Shown here: positions 29,324 to 38,559 of the stretch, one piece after another
Position numbering within the stretch: the stretch's first letter is position 1
How the letters are laid out: each line of letters starts with the position of its first letter
NCBI GenBank assembly: GCA_033762255.1
Contig: JANRLT010000054.1
Span: 1-39,128 of the forward strand
From: Pirellulales bacterium
GTDB lineage: Bacteria > Planctomycetota > Planctomycetia > Pirellulales > JALHPA01
Direction of reading: 5' to 3'
DNA length: 39,128 bases
Notes under the pieces: generated by a model
Told to the model about the DNA's origin: nothing
What the model saw: the letters and a program-made list of their open reading frames with translations, nothing else
The model's database searches: none
Position numbers and translations under genes: made by a program

Positions 29324-30121
29324 ATGTTGCCGCGCAAGCCCGTCTTTCCGCATGTCATTGAAATGAATTATCAGGCGGGCCAGCGTCTGGGCTGCAATGT
29401 CTATCTGGTCTATGACCATAACGAATGGGTGCTCATCGACGTGGGATTTGAGGAAACAGCCGACGAGATCATCAACCTGATTCGCGAGTTGGACTTTCCA
29501 CTTTCCCATTGCCAGGGAATCATTGCCACCCATGCCGATGTGGATCATATCCAGGCCCTGGCGCGGTTCAAGGCATTGCTCAAGGCGCCGGTCTTTTCAC
29601 ATCAGCTGGCGGCGGAACCACTGGAAACGGGTGATCGATTAAAAACCTTTGCCGAGGTCATCCCCCAAAAAATCGACTTAAAAATGCCTCCCGTCAAAAT
29701 CGATCATTTGATTGACGAAGGGGACAAAGTCAAAGTGGGAGATTTAGAGCTGGAAGTCTGGCACACCCCCGGCCATACCGATAGTCAATTGAGCTTTCGG
29801 TTGGGTCAATTGCTCTTTAGCGGCGATAACATTTATCGCGATGGCTGCGTGGGCGCGATCGACGCGCATCACGGCAGTGATATCGCCGACTTTTTACGTT
29901 CTCTCGCCCGTATTCGCCGTAGCGATGTCGAATGGCTACTCCCCAGTCACGGGCCAATTTTTAAGAAAGACAATGCGTTGTTGGATCGGGCGATTCAACG
30001 GCTAGAAGGTTATCTACACATGGCGGATTGGGGAACCTGCGCCGCCGACTGGCCCTTGATGGACCAGTGGGATATCGAGCTAGCGCGGGGGGAATTTCCC
30101 CTTGGAAAAGCGGCGACCTAG
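29324..30121 (+). CDS. Metallo-beta-lactamase-fold hydrolase
   Basis: A 265-residue protein of the MBL superfamily. The metal motif reads THADVDHIQ with H70, D72, D74 and H75, so the middle histidine of the usual H-x-H-x-D-H is an aspartate. Further ligands are in HTPGHTDSQ (H151), FSGDNIYRDG (D168) and LPSHGPIF (H209). The first metal site may therefore be altered, while the second looks normal. Such proteins hydrolyse thioesters, lactones, phosphodiesters or similar; the substrate is unknown. CAGGA precedes the ATG at 29324 at a good distance. A terminator-like hairpin sits in the leader. No partner gene is apparent; the next gene is a lipoprotein on the same strand. Confidence 0.87.
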   Translation: MLPRKPVFPHVIEMNYQAGQRLGCNVYLVYDHNEWVLIDVGFEETADEIINLIRELDFPLSHCQGIIATHADVDHIQALARFKALLKAPVFSHQLAAEPLETGDRLKTFAEVIPQKIDLKMPPVKIDHLIDEGDKVKVGDLELEVWHTPGHTDSQLSFRLGQLLFSGDNIYRDGCVGAIDAHHGSDIADFLRSLARIRRSDVEWLLPSHGPIFKKDNALLDRAIQRLEGYLHMADWGTCAADWPLMDQWDIELARGEFPLGKAAT

Positions 30122-30261
30122 CTCCGCCACGTGCTAGCACGGCAGTCGCCAGCAAAATGCTCTCGACAAATTAGGCCGCCTCGCTATTCTTTGGCGGACA
30201 AAATTTATCCCGTTTGCTCCTCTTAGGGGCAAATTCTTGGCTAGTCCGCAGGAGGCGGGCC

Positions 30262-31335
30262 ATGCCCTTAAGCGCATTTCCTTTTTCCCGCTGTTTTCCT
30301 TGGGCATTGATCGCGATGATTTTCGCGGCTGGTGGCTGTCGGAATGCGCCCGCTCCATTTGATCCGTTTGCCGGTTCTAACCGGATGCCCCCTCCCAATA
30401 CCGGCGCGTTTACGCCCACAATGGCTCCGGGGGCATATTCACCCACCGCTCCGGGGTATGCTCCGGGTGCCCCCCAGACAGTTCCGCAGGGATTTCCACT
30501 TAGCAGTACCCCCCCTCCGGGCAATCCGGCCAATCCCAGCGTTTTTGGCGCTCCCGCGCCACCTCCTAATAACCCCGCCTGGAACGGCATGCCCACGGGC
30601 ACCGCCGCGCCTGTCGCGGCCAACCCCTGGGGCGTGGCCAATCCTAAGTCTGGAAGTTGGGTGGGAGGAGGAAGTTGGGCCGCGCCCAGCGCCAGTGGCG
30701 AAAGCCGTGGCTACGAAAGTCCCTCGAGTTCTTTCATGGCGGCGACACCACCCCAAGGACGCCGAGGAGCCATGCAACTGGCGTCAAATTCCGCAGCGAT
30801 GGGGAGTAATGGAACGCCCAACGCCGGCATGTGGGACTGGATCGCCGGTAGCCCGCGATCCAATAGTTATGCCACACCGCCGAGCATGCCAGCCAGCTAT
30901 CCCCGTGGAATGCCCATGGGGGGAGCGCCCGGCACGGTCAATCCGGCGGGCTCAATGCCAAATAGCATGGGAGTGGCCGCTACCCCGCCCTATGGTGTGA
31001 CAACTTCCGCGGCCCCCGGCACGGTGGCGGGTAATTCCGCCACGACGTCCAACGGAAACCCATTTTACGATAATCCATTTCAGTCCGTGGCGGGGCAGGC
31101 TGGGCCGAATGCGCCTGCGGGAGGGATGAACGCCGCGCCTAATCCGGGAGCCATAACCACGAATCAACCAAGAACCACCGGCCCGGGCACGGTTCCGTAT
31201 GTCAGCTTACAAACACCGCCCGCGGGGACGGCGGGGGGGGTGTCGGCGGATCCGTATCAATATCCGGGGCGGCCCCAAAATCGCGTCATGCTGCCAGAAA
31301 TTGGCCAACTCCCCGAATCGACAAAATTCCGGTGA
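30262..31335 (+). CDS. Pro/Gly-rich lipoprotein
   Basis: A 357-residue lipoprotein. GGAGG lies six bases before the ATG at 30262. The signal runs MPLSAFPFSRCFPWALIAMIF, then A-A-G-G-C, a slightly unusual lipobox, so the mature protein begins at the cysteine and is probably fixed to a membrane. The rest is Pro/Gly/Ala/Asn/Ser-rich with few charges and no recognisable domain, and is probably disordered; APG, PPP and NPG stretches recur. It may be a cell-envelope or secreted structural protein. An in-frame ATG further upstream, at 30214, is less likely. The neighbouring Hsp70-like gene is convergent. The function is unknown. Confidence 0.75.
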   Translation: MPLSAFPFSRCFPWALIAMIFAAGGCRNAPAPFDPFAGSNRMPPPNTGAFTPTMAPGAYSPTAPGYAPGAPQTVPQGFPLSSTPPPGNPANPSVFGAPAPPPNNPAWNGMPTGTAAPVAANPWGVANPKSGSWVGGGSWAAPSASGESRGYESPSSSFMAATPPQGRRGAMQLASNSAAMGSNGTPNAGMWDWIAGSPRSNSYATPPSMPASYPRGMPMGGAPGTVNPAGSMPNSMGVAATPPYGVTTSAAPGTVAGNSATTSNGNPFYDNPFQSVAGQAGPNAPAGGMNAAPNPGAITTNQPRTTGPGTVPYVSLQTPPAGTAGGVSADPYQYPGRPQNRVMLPEIGQLPESTKFR

Positions 31336-31404
31336 GAAATGAACATGCCTTCCTAGGAGCGGGAAAATCTCTTTCGGTAGAACATTCCCGGTGGCGGCCT
31401 CTGC

Positions 31405-33528
31405 TTACTCCGCCTTTTGTGGTAAACCGGGCAGCGGTAAATTTAAAAAATTGCCCGACGGTGTGTAGTTGGCCACGACATAGTAGCCGATTAATAAGCC
31501 CAATATCGCCGAGACCGCAAATCCTCCCACCACCAAAAGTGTGCTGGTTAACTGGGACCGTTGCCGCTTAACGTTCTTTTCTTCCGCAAGGGGCGCGGCA
31601 ACCCTGGATGACTCGGCGGGTGGATCCGCTAATCGCCGCGGTACGGTGCCAGGCGGGCGGGAGGTTTGCTGGGCGGGCGGGCGGGGTGCCGGCTGCTGAA
31701 CCGTGGACGTTGCTGGAGTGGGCGCAGGACTTTGTTCCCGGGAGAAGGATTTTGGCGCTGTGGAGGTAAGCTCGGCGCGGGGGCTGGCGGGTTTGGCCTG
31801 CAGGGTTTGTCCGCCACTTGCCTGACTTGTCTGCAAAGACCGCGGCTTTGGCTGTTCCGGGCCGGGATTTGCCGGTGGCGGGGCCATTTTTTTCTCCGCC
31901 AGGCGCGGGTTGGAATCTCCCGGCAGCGGCAAATCGTCATCGTCGGACGGGTCGTCTTCGCCCAGCACATCTTCCAGCATGCGTTCAAATTCATTGAGCC
32001 CTTTGTCGGACTCGATCGCCGCGCGCCAGCGATTGACGTTTTGGGAGGATGTGGCGGTGGCGGATTGCAGCTCGATCGACACCGACTGCTGGGTGCCGGG
32101 GACTTTGGCCGAGACCTTTAAGCAGCCGTTTTCCTGGTATTCATACGTTACCTCGACCGGCCACCGCGCGGGGAGCAGTTCCGGCAGGTCGCGCACGACG
32201 GCGCGGCCGATTTGGGAACAATGCGCGGGATTGCGGCTTTCTCCCTCGAGCACATTGACGACAATCGAGCGCTGGTTTTCGCGATAGGTGACAAATTTAT
32301 CGACCTTGACCGCCGGTAACCGCGTGTTGCGCGGAATTAAAATCACGTTTTCCTTGCGCTGTGTCCGCCGGTCGATCCCTTCGATCCCCAGGCTATGGGC
32401 GTTGACATTGCTTACCGCGAATTTTGCCTGACCCGTGGGAGATTTCTTATGCAGTAAATAATCCGCGTACAATGCCGCCCCCCGCGCGACCGCTTCGTCG
32501 GGGTGGACTCCTTGTTCCGGCGGTTTACCTGTCAATTCCGTCAGCATCCGGCGGACCATGGGCATCCGGGTGGAACCACCGACCAAGAGCACTTTGTCGA
32601 TTTGCGGCCAGGTTAATTGCGCGGTTTGGATCAACTGTCGCGCGGTATATGCGGTCCGTTCCAACAGATTTTCGGTCAGCTCCTCAAACAATTGCCGGGT
32701 AATCATGACCGGCATGATCCGCTCGGCAAATTGCACTTCAAAAAGCGTTTGGTTGTGCTGGCTGAGTGATTGTTTGACCAGCTCCGCCTGCAGGATCAGA
32801 TTGCCGCGCATTTGCGCGTCAGTGCGGGGGTCAATTTGGAACGACTCTTGAAATTTGTCGGCGGCATAGTTGGCCAGGGCCTCGTCCCAGTCCCGTCCCC
32901 CCAGTTGCACATCGCCATCGGTCGCCAAGGTGCGGATATCGCCGGGCTGCATTTCCAGGAGTGTGACATCAAAAGTTCCCCCTCCCAGGTCGTACACCAA
33001 GACGCGCAACGTATCGCGCGATCCGCCGGTCTGGCGGTCCAAATATCCTAGCTCCTCGCCATACGCTAGCGCGGCGGCGGTCGGTTCATTGACAATGTCC
33101 AACACATTAATGCCCGCCATCTCTCCCGCGCGGGTGGTGGCGCGGCGGCGCGGTTCGTCAAAGTAGGCAGGGACGGTGATCACCGCCGCCAGATCTTGCC
33201 CGTGGATCAACACGGCGTCATTTTTGAGTCGCTTGAGGATGCACGATTGAATGACTTCGGGGGGCAAGGCCGACCCGCGAATCAATTGCGAAAATTTCCG
33301 CTTTCCCATGTCCCGCTTGGCGCATATCGCCGCGCGACTATGGTCCATCAGCGCTAGTTCCTTGGCCGTGCGCCCCACCACGACCTCTTCATCCGCAAAG
33401 AACACCACGCTGGGGGTGATTAACTGTCCCTGGGAATTGGGAACCATGACCGTCCGGCCCGCCGCGTCCAGCGTGGCGACCGCGGAGTTGGTCGTGCCCA
33501 GGTCAATTCCCAGTGGACGTGGCATCAT
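31405..33528 (-). CDS. Hsp70 (DnaK-like) protein with C-terminal membrane anchor
   Basis: A 707-residue Hsp70. The ATPase domain is complete: GIDLGTTNSAVA near residue 8, VNEPTAAALAYG, VYDLGGGTFDVTLL (phosphate 2) and VLLVGGSTRMPMV (adenosine motif). The beta-type substrate-binding domain follows (about residues 385-510). There is no normal alpha-helical lid or EEVD-type tail; instead an acidic and then Pro/Ser/Ala-rich stretch (about 530-655) leads to a basic KNVKRQRSQ and one transmembrane segment (about 663-688), followed by 19 residues. The protein is thus probably a tail-anchored chaperone facing the cytoplasm. No dnaJ or grpE is adjacent. The start is ATG 33528 or the next ATG, and no ribosome binding site is visible. 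Lipoprotein and FhcC genes flank it. Confidence 0.9.
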   Translation of the reverse strand: MMPRPLGIDLGTTNSAVATLDAAGRTVMVPNSQGQLITPSVVFFADEEVVVGRTAKELALMDHSRAAICAKRDMGKRKFSQLIRGSALPPEVIQSCILKRLKNDAVLIHGQDLAAVITVPAYFDEPRRRATTRAGEMAGINVLDIVNEPTAAALAYGEELGYLDRQTGGSRDTLRVLVYDLGGGTFDVTLLEMQPGDIRTLATDGDVQLGGRDWDEALANYAADKFQESFQIDPRTDAQMRGNLILQAELVKQSLSQHNQTLFEVQFAERIMPVMITRQLFEELTENLLERTAYTARQLIQTAQLTWPQIDKVLLVGGSTRMPMVRRMLTELTGKPPEQGVHPDEAVARGAALYADYLLHKKSPTGQAKFAVSNVNAHSLGIEGIDRRTQRKENVILIPRNTRLPAVKVDKFVTYRENQRSIVVNVLEGESRNPAHCSQIGRAVVRDLPELLPARWPVEVTYEYQENGCLKVSAKVPGTQQSVSIELQSATATSSQNVNRWRAAIESDKGLNEFERMLEDVLGEDDPSDDDDLPLPGDSNPRLAEKKMAPPPANPGPEQPKPRSLQTSQASGGQTLQAKPASPRAELTSTAPKSFSREQSPAPTPATSTVQQPAPRPPAQQTSRPPGTVPRRLADPPAESSRVAAPLAEEKNVKRQRSQLTSTLLVVGGFAVSAILGLLIGYYVVANYTPSGNFLNLPLPGLPQKAE

Positions 33529-33656
33529 GATGAACGATGAATCGAAATTTGGATTTTCAGGGATTCGGCAATCAACTTAGTGTCAAAGTCCCAGGGGCGT
33601 CTAGCCGCCGGGCAGGTCAAGTTACCGGTTTGTGACAAAATCGTCGCATAAATCGG

Positions 33657-34613
33657 CTAAACGGCCGCAATCCAGACTTCCCCTTTGCCCGCCGCCAATA
33701 AATCTCCATGAAACAATCGTAATTTGCCCTGTAACTCTTCGCAAATTCGCGTCAATTTAGTCCCCAGGGAAAATGCGCCATTCTGCCCCAGCAGGTCATT
33801 TCTCACGATAAAGTTGCGCAAATGCCGGGCAAGTAAGTTGAACACCACGGGTTGGCCCTGGTAGCCAGGCACAAATCGGCCGGGGGTCAGGCAATCAGGA
33901 AAAGGTAGTTTGGTAAAAGGTTGGACAGCGGGGAGGTCTTTCAATTCCCCTTTGGGTAAATCTTTTGCCAGAATGCCAATCGTCCCCCGCCGCATCCCCT
34001 GGCCCATGCGGGGTCCGGCGGTCCCGCCGATAATGATTGTCCCGGCCCGTTGGAAAAGTCCCGCCTCGGCCGCGGCGTTTCCGCCGATAACCAGCAAACC
34101 TCGGCGTTGATACTGGCCGGCATGGTTTCCCACTGAACCGCCAATGAGCACTGTTCCTCCCCGCTGTCCGCGTAAACTCCCGGCAAAGCAGCCCGCGGTA
34201 TTATTACCAGTGTTGCCCTCTATCACGAGCGTGCCGCCAGACATTTGGCATCCCGCGCCATGGCCGGCATCCCCTAGGATAGAGATTTGCCCCGCGCTCA
34301 TTTCCGCTCCGCAAAAATCGCCAACACTACCCCTGACGGATATCGACCCACCCGCCAACCCCCCACCCAGCCAATCCAGCCAAGAGATATCTCCCGCGAT
34401 GATCAGTGTCTGGTCCGCGCCATCTCCCGTGATACTAAAGCACTCCCCCGTCGTGCGTGTGCGATTGCCGATTTGCAGGGGCAATTGGGCGATTTGCTCG
34501 GTGGTAAGGGAGAAGAATTCGGGAAACCGCCACGCCCGCGCGTCGCCACGGAGGTTGGCTGTGCTGGGCTGGGGGGAGATCGGCGCGGCCAGGGGAGTTA
34601 ACGTTAGCGGCAT
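33657..34613 (-). CDS. fhcC: Formyltransferase/hydrolase complex (formylmethanofuran dehydrogenase) subunit C-like
   Basis: A 318-residue protein from the ATG at 34613, beginning MPLTLTPLAAP. The central part (about residues 60-240) is a right-handed beta-helix of G-x-G-x-G type repeats: GGSISVRGSVGDFCGAEM, GTLVIEGNTGNNTAG, GTVLIGGSVGNHAGQ, GLLVIGGNAAAEAG and GTIIIGGTAGPRMG, which is typical of FwdC/FhcC and the alpha subunit of glutamate synthase. In methylotrophs and some Planctomycetes, Fhc subunits A-D convert formyl-tetrahydromethanopterin to formate. Subunits A, B and D are not in the window. The N-terminal 27 residues and the C-terminal 80 are typical of the C subunit, not of glutamate synthase. 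A frame to 34655 adds 14 residues. The gene lies between the Hsp70-like and glycosyltransferase genes on the same strand. Confidence 0.83.
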   Translation of the reverse strand: MPLTLTPLAAPISPQPSTANLRGDARAWRFPEFFSLTTEQIAQLPLQIGNRTRTTGECFSITGDGADQTLIIAGDISWLDWLGGGLAGGSISVRGSVGDFCGAEMSAGQISILGDAGHGAGCQMSGGTLVIEGNTGNNTAGCFAGSLRGQRGGTVLIGGSVGNHAGQYQRRGLLVIGGNAAAEAGLFQRAGTIIIGGTAGPRMGQGMRRGTIGILAKDLPKGELKDLPAVQPFTKLPFPDCLTPGRFVPGYQGQPVVFNLLARHLRNFIVRNDLLGQNGAFSLGTKLTRICEELQGKLRLFHGDLLAAGKGEVWIAAV

Positions 34614-34698
34614 GGATGATTCATGGGCCTGGGATTGAATCCGTTTTATCAGCAAAGAACGGGATCATTTTTGGCTAGGCTTACAAGAGGGGATGAGT

Positions 34699-36135
34699 TT
34701 ATTTCGCGGTTGTCGCGGCCATTTCCGGCTGAATACGACCTTCTCCTCCGCTAGGCCCACCGCACAGCTCTATTAGGCAGTGGGCGGTGCGTTCCGCCGC
34801 CTTGCCATCTAACCGATTAAACTGTTGCCGCACAATCGCGGCGCGCTCGGCTTGGTGCAAATGGGGGTTTTGCAGGTAGTTTTGGGCTAGTGTGATAAAT
34901 TCAGCGGGAGAGTGGGCCAGCGCGACGCCCCCCGTCTCCAACAATTTTGCGTAATGCGTGTAGTGGGCAAAGCGAGCGACACTTTTGGCGGGATCGGCCA
35001 GGGGAGTTTCGCCATCAAAAAACGTATTGATGATCGGCGTATCAACACAGGCGGCGTCAATGGTCAACGTGGAACAACAATTAATGCTGATATCTGAAGC
35101 GCACAATAAATTCGCCAGATGATCCATGTCGGACTTGGGCAGGTCCCAGACCAATGTCGATTCGCGGACGGGGGGCTTTTCGATGCGGACGCGCGGACCG
35201 GCCAGGGCTTCGTACTTTTTGCAATCTTGGGCCCAAAAGCCATTAATGACCTGTGGATGCAGGCGTATCCACAAATAGCATTGATCCCCCAATTCGTTGG
35301 CGTTGATTCGTTGCACCAGGGAGCGCAGAATTTCAAACTCGTGGGGTACGATGCCGGGATTGATGGTGCCGTACATCAGCAATTTGGCGGTGGCGGGTAT
35401 TCCCTGCGCGGTCAGCCAGGCGGCCCGGTCAAAGCCAGCCTTATATTGAAAATACTGGTCAAATTGGGCCGCGCCGCACCAGCGGATTTGGTTGCGGGGA
35501 TAATCATGGTACTCGACCGCCTCGCCAGCCATCAGATCGCTCCACACCAACAGGTGATCCGGCTGGGCCCCCATGTAGCCTTTGCTGGTCAGGTTATCCC
35601 AGGACAACATAACCGTGGCGGTGCGCAATTTGGCTCGCTGCGCCGCCCGGATTAGGTGGATATCGGCCAGGGAATAGCCAGGCGTGCCAGTTACCACCAG
35701 ATCGGGCCGCGCGGATAGTAACAGAGGGTCGTATTCGCGGCCAGCATAGAGTTTTTTTTCTAAATATAAATACAACCGCCTTAGCGGGGGGATATTACCC
35801 AGGACTTGGTTGACGCAGCGGGAGAACCAATAAAACCCCGGGGAATTCCGACGCAAAGTTTCGCTTTTGGCGTTGAGCGTCCCCCCCAGGCGGGGATTCA
35901 TGAGAAAGTATTGTCGCAGCGTGGTGAGGTAGTTTTCGAGCCGACTGCTTTTCAGGGGGGTTTTTATCAGGGTGATCTGCGGATGGGCGAATTCCTGTTG
36001 AAAATACACCTCTTCCGCATTTGGCGATACCACGACCAGCTCCACCCCCGCCGCCAGCAGGTTTTCCGCTATTTGCGACCGCAACAACATCCGCGCCTGA
36101 AAGCCGTGCGTAATATTAAAGAGAATTTTGGGCAT
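34699..36135 (-). CDS. GT-B-like glycosyltransferase (CDP-glycerol/surface-polysaccharide type)
   Basis: A 478-residue cytoplasmic protein with two Rossmann-like halves. The N-terminal half opens with PKILFNITHGFQARMLLRSQ and has AAGVELVVVSPNAEE. The centre contains VMLSWDNLTSKGYM (near residues 178-191), a stretch characteristic of a family related to CDP-glycerol glycerophosphotransferases, followed by PDHLLVWSDLM and IRWCGAAQFDQYF. The C-terminal half contains LLMYGTINPGIVPHE, LWIRLHPQV and a segment with NLLCASDISINCCSTLTIDA, which matches the nucleotide-sugar end of GT-B proteins. A role in surface polysaccharide or glycolipid synthesis is likely; donor and acceptor are unknown. A gap of about 85 bp separates it from fhcC, so co-transcription is possible. 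No ribosome binding site was seen. Confidence 0.75.
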   Translation of the reverse strand: MPKILFNITHGFQARMLLRSQIAENLLAAGVELVVVSPNAEEVYFQQEFAHPQITLIKTPLKSSRLENYLTTLRQYFLMNPRLGGTLNAKSETLRRNSPGFYWFSRCVNQVLGNIPPLRRLYLYLEKKLYAGREYDPLLLSARPDLVVTGTPGYSLADIHLIRAAQRAKLRTATVMLSWDNLTSKGYMGAQPDHLLVWSDLMAGEAVEYHDYPRNQIRWCGAAQFDQYFQYKAGFDRAAWLTAQGIPATAKLLMYGTINPGIVPHEFEILRSLVQRINANELGDQCYLWIRLHPQVINGFWAQDCKKYEALAGPRVRIEKPPVRESTLVWDLPKSDMDHLANLLCASDISINCCSTLTIDAACVDTPIINTFFDGETPLADPAKSVARFAHYTHYAKLLETGGVALAHSPAEFITLAQNYLQNPHLHQAERAAIVRQQFNRLDGKAAERTAHCLIELCGGPSGGEGRIQPEMAATTAK

Positions 36136-36692
36136 GTGCGGAAAGCTAGGGCAAAGCGATCAAGGCCGTCGATGCAAGAATTGCGATTATAAAGTGGCAG
36201 TGTCCAATCGGCTACGGCCCGGGATTTGCGGCCTAAACGTGGATGTGCGTCCGGAGGGTGAACAAAAGGGGGGCTGGAGAGAGCAAAAAAAGAGGTGTTT
36301 TTATGTCCGGGGCGCCGGTGGATTGTTTTAGAGGGAAAAAACCGACGGGTCAAGAATATTATTTATGAATTGGGATCAGGGGAGTTGATTTTGGTCGATA
36401 AATACTCCTGACTTCCCGCTGATCGCTACCTTGACACTTTTTGGCCAATAAGATAGGTTAATGAATGGTTAGCTAACGGTCAGGTTGCGTTAGTGATTAT
36501 CCTAAGTGTAATCCGGGCCGTTACTTAGAATTTGTGACATGCTTTGGTTAGGCATATTTTCACCCGTTGACGTGTCGCCGGGAGAGAATGTGGGATTTTT
36601 GCACCTTCGTGTTACCGTCCTTTTGCAGGGATTAGCCATGTAGTTCTGATCCAGCGTTGGTGAGTTCGTGGGCACTGGCACTGCTGCAAAGG
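36136..36692 (+). other. Long spacer and probable leader of nusA
   Basis: This region of over 500 bp has no recognisable gene. It probably carries the promoter for nusA and for the divergent glycosyltransferase. CCTTTTGCAG (36619-36628) and CTGCAAAGG (36684-36692) are nearly complementary and could form a long hairpin immediately before the terminator-like stem at 36693. Confidence 0.45.
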
Positions 36693-36731
36693 CGGGGCGT
36701 GAGGATTCGCGGCCCGTTTTTTTGTTTTTTT
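36693..36731 (+). terminator. Terminator- or attenuator-like hairpin in the nusA leader
   Basis: CGGGGCG (36693-36699) and CGC-GG-CCCG (36708-36716, GG bulged) form a 7-bp stem followed by TTTTTTTGTTTTTTT. It lies 30 bp before the nusA ATG. It may end upstream transcription, or it may be an attenuator through which NusA controls its own operon. Confidence 0.6.
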
Positions 36732-36760
36732 AGCAAATCATTAATCTTTCATAACCGATT

Positions 36761-38257
36761 ATGAACGCCACTGAAGTGTTGCGGATTGTGGATGCGCTCC
36801 ACCGCGACAAAAACATCGATAAGGAAGTCGTCTTTCAGGCGATTGAGTCGGCATTTGTTTCGGCGGCAAAAAAATATTATGCGGAAACCGACGACATCCA
36901 GGTGGTGATTGACCGCCGCGATGGGGGAATCGCCGCCACCCGCAATGGCGAGTCATTAGACTTTGAAGAAACCATCGGACGGATTGGGGCGCAAACCGCC
37001 AAACAAGTCATTATTCAAAAAATCCGCGAGGCCGAGCGGGACTCGCTGTACGACGAATACAACGAACAAGTCGGACAAATGCTGTCGGGCATTGTTCAAA
37101 AATACGAGGCGGGGACCGCCACCGTCGCTTTAGGAAATACCGAGGCCATCCTTCCCAAAAGCGAGCAGATCCCCGGTGAAACCCACCATCCCAACGAGCG
37201 GGTCCGGGCCACCGTGTTTGAGGTCAAAAAGCAAGGTTCCCGCGTAAAAATCATCCTCAGCCGTATTCGCCCCCAGTTGGTGCAACGCCTGTTCGAGCAG
37301 GAAATCCCCGAAATTTCCGACGGAATTATCGAAGTCCGGGCCATGGCCCGCGAGCCTGGTTACCGAAGTAAAGTCGCCGTCAGCAGTTCTGATCAACGGG
37401 TCGATTGCGTGGGCGCTTGCGTCGGCGTGCGCGGGAACCGGATCAAAAATATCATTGACGAGTTGGGGGGAGAGCGCATTGATATTGTCCGCTGGAGCGA
37501 AGACCTGCAAGTGCTAGTGCCCAATGCGTTGCAGCCCGCCGAAGTGGATGAAGTCATTTTGTGCCAAATGCTGGGCCGGGCGATCGTGCTGGTGCGGGAG
37601 GATCAATTGTCATTGGCAATTGGCCGCCGCGGCCAAAATGTCCGCCTGGCCAGCAAGCTTTGCGGTTGGGATATCGAAATCATGACCCGCGAAGAGTTGG
37701 ACGAGCAAATCGAGCGGGCGATCCAGGGCTTTGGCCAAATTCCCGATGTCACCGAGGAATTGGCCGAAAAACTCGTCGGCGAGGGCTTTTTGTCCTATGA
37801 TGATTTGTCCATCATTGAGCCGGCGGATTTGATGGAAATGAGCGGCCTGTCCGAAGAGCAAGTGATGGCGATCACCGAGCAAGCGGAATCCCAGGCGGCG
37901 GAGGCGGAAGCCGCCGCGGCCGAGGCGCGTCGCAAACAACGAGAACAAGAACGGATCGCCAAGGCGACCGAAGAAGCCGAGGCCGCCGAGCGAAAATTGT
38001 CCGAGCGCCGCGATCGTAACGCGCCGTATGCCAGCGCGGTGACGATTTCCCCTAGCAAGCCCGCTCCCCTGGAACTGGTTGTGCATGCCCCGGATCCCAA
38101 CGCCGAAACATCCGGCACCGAACAATTGCTGGATGAAAATGGCGGGAGCGAGGGGAACGCCGACGGGGTGTTGGGTCACGAAGGAGCGGATCAATCCGCC
38201 GCTGAATCAGCCGTTGCGGCGGGCGGGGCCGCCGAACCTGCGGATAATGCGGGATAA
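36761..38257 (+). CDS. nusA: Transcription termination/antitermination factor NusA
   Basis: NusA binds RNA polymerase and modulates pausing, termination and antitermination. Visible domains: the N-terminal polymerase-binding domain ([20 protein letters not shown] onward, residues 1-125), the S1 domain (about 132-200: [15 protein letters not shown], and [10 protein letters not shown]), and KH1 and KH2 (about 205-345) with [19 protein letters not shown] and [16 protein letters not shown] helix-hairpin-helix-like segment follows (about 345-380). The last 100 residues are Ala/Glu-rich and charged, then disordered. rimP, which usually precedes nusA, is absent upstream. infB follows about 300 bp later. 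No Shine-Dalgarno is seen before the ATG. Confidence 0.97.
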   Translation: MNATEVLRIVDALHRDKNIDKEVVFQAIESAFVSAAKKYYAETDDIQVVIDRRDGGIAATRNGESLDFEETIGRIGAQTAKQVIIQKIREAERDSLYDEYNEQVGQMLSGIVQKYEAGTATVALGNTEAILPKSEQIPGETHHPNERVRATVFEVKKQGSRVKIILSRIRPQLVQRLFEQEIPEISDGIIEVRAMAREPGYRSKVAVSSSDQRVDCVGACVGVRGNRIKNIIDELGGERIDIVRWSEDLQVLVPNALQPAEVDEVILCQMLGRAIVLVREDQLSLAIGRRGQNVRLASKLCGWDIEIMTREELDEQIERAIQGFGQIPDVTEELAEKLVGEGFLSYDDLSIIEPADLMEMSGLSEEQVMAITEQAESQAAEAEAAAAEARRKQREQERIAKATEEAEAAERKLSERRDRNAPYASAVTISPSKPAPLELVVHAPDPNAETSGTEQLLDENGGSEGNADGVLGHEGADQSAAESAVAAGGAAEPADNAG

Positions 38258-38559
38258 TGCCCCGTCTGGCAGGGTTGATGGTGGATAGGATTTGCGGTGG
38301 ATGCGGGCGGGATGAGAATGAGTTGAACGCGGTTGGGGCAACAAGTAATTCACGTGCAGGTGGTTGGCGGGAAGTCATGGCGAATCGTGCCGGCGATCCA
38401 GCAAAATTTCAGCATTAAAAGAAGATCGATACGCGGTTTGGGAATGCGAAATTTGCGGATTGTCTGCGGGAGTGACCAATGAAGTCATAACGTTTTAATC
38501 AGTCCCGAGGATTCCGCGCACCTTTATGGCGGATTCTTCGCAAGCGAGGGAGGCCGAAC
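38258..38559 (+). other. Spacer between nusA and infB, no gene seen
   Basis: No ylxR or other small gene was recognised. GGGAGG at 38548-38553 is the ribosome binding site of infB. No terminator was found, so nusA and infB may be co-transcribed. Confidence 0.5.

Noticed and set aside
30332-31000. A 222-codon plus-strand ORF inside the lipoprotein gene
   Set aside because: It is an alternate-frame shadow of the Pro/Gly-rich coding sequence; the lipoprotein frame has the signal peptide, lipobox and GGAGG.
36136-36600. RNase P or other structured RNA before nusA
   Set aside because: The conserved core motifs of RNase P, tmRNA and SRP RNA were not seen.
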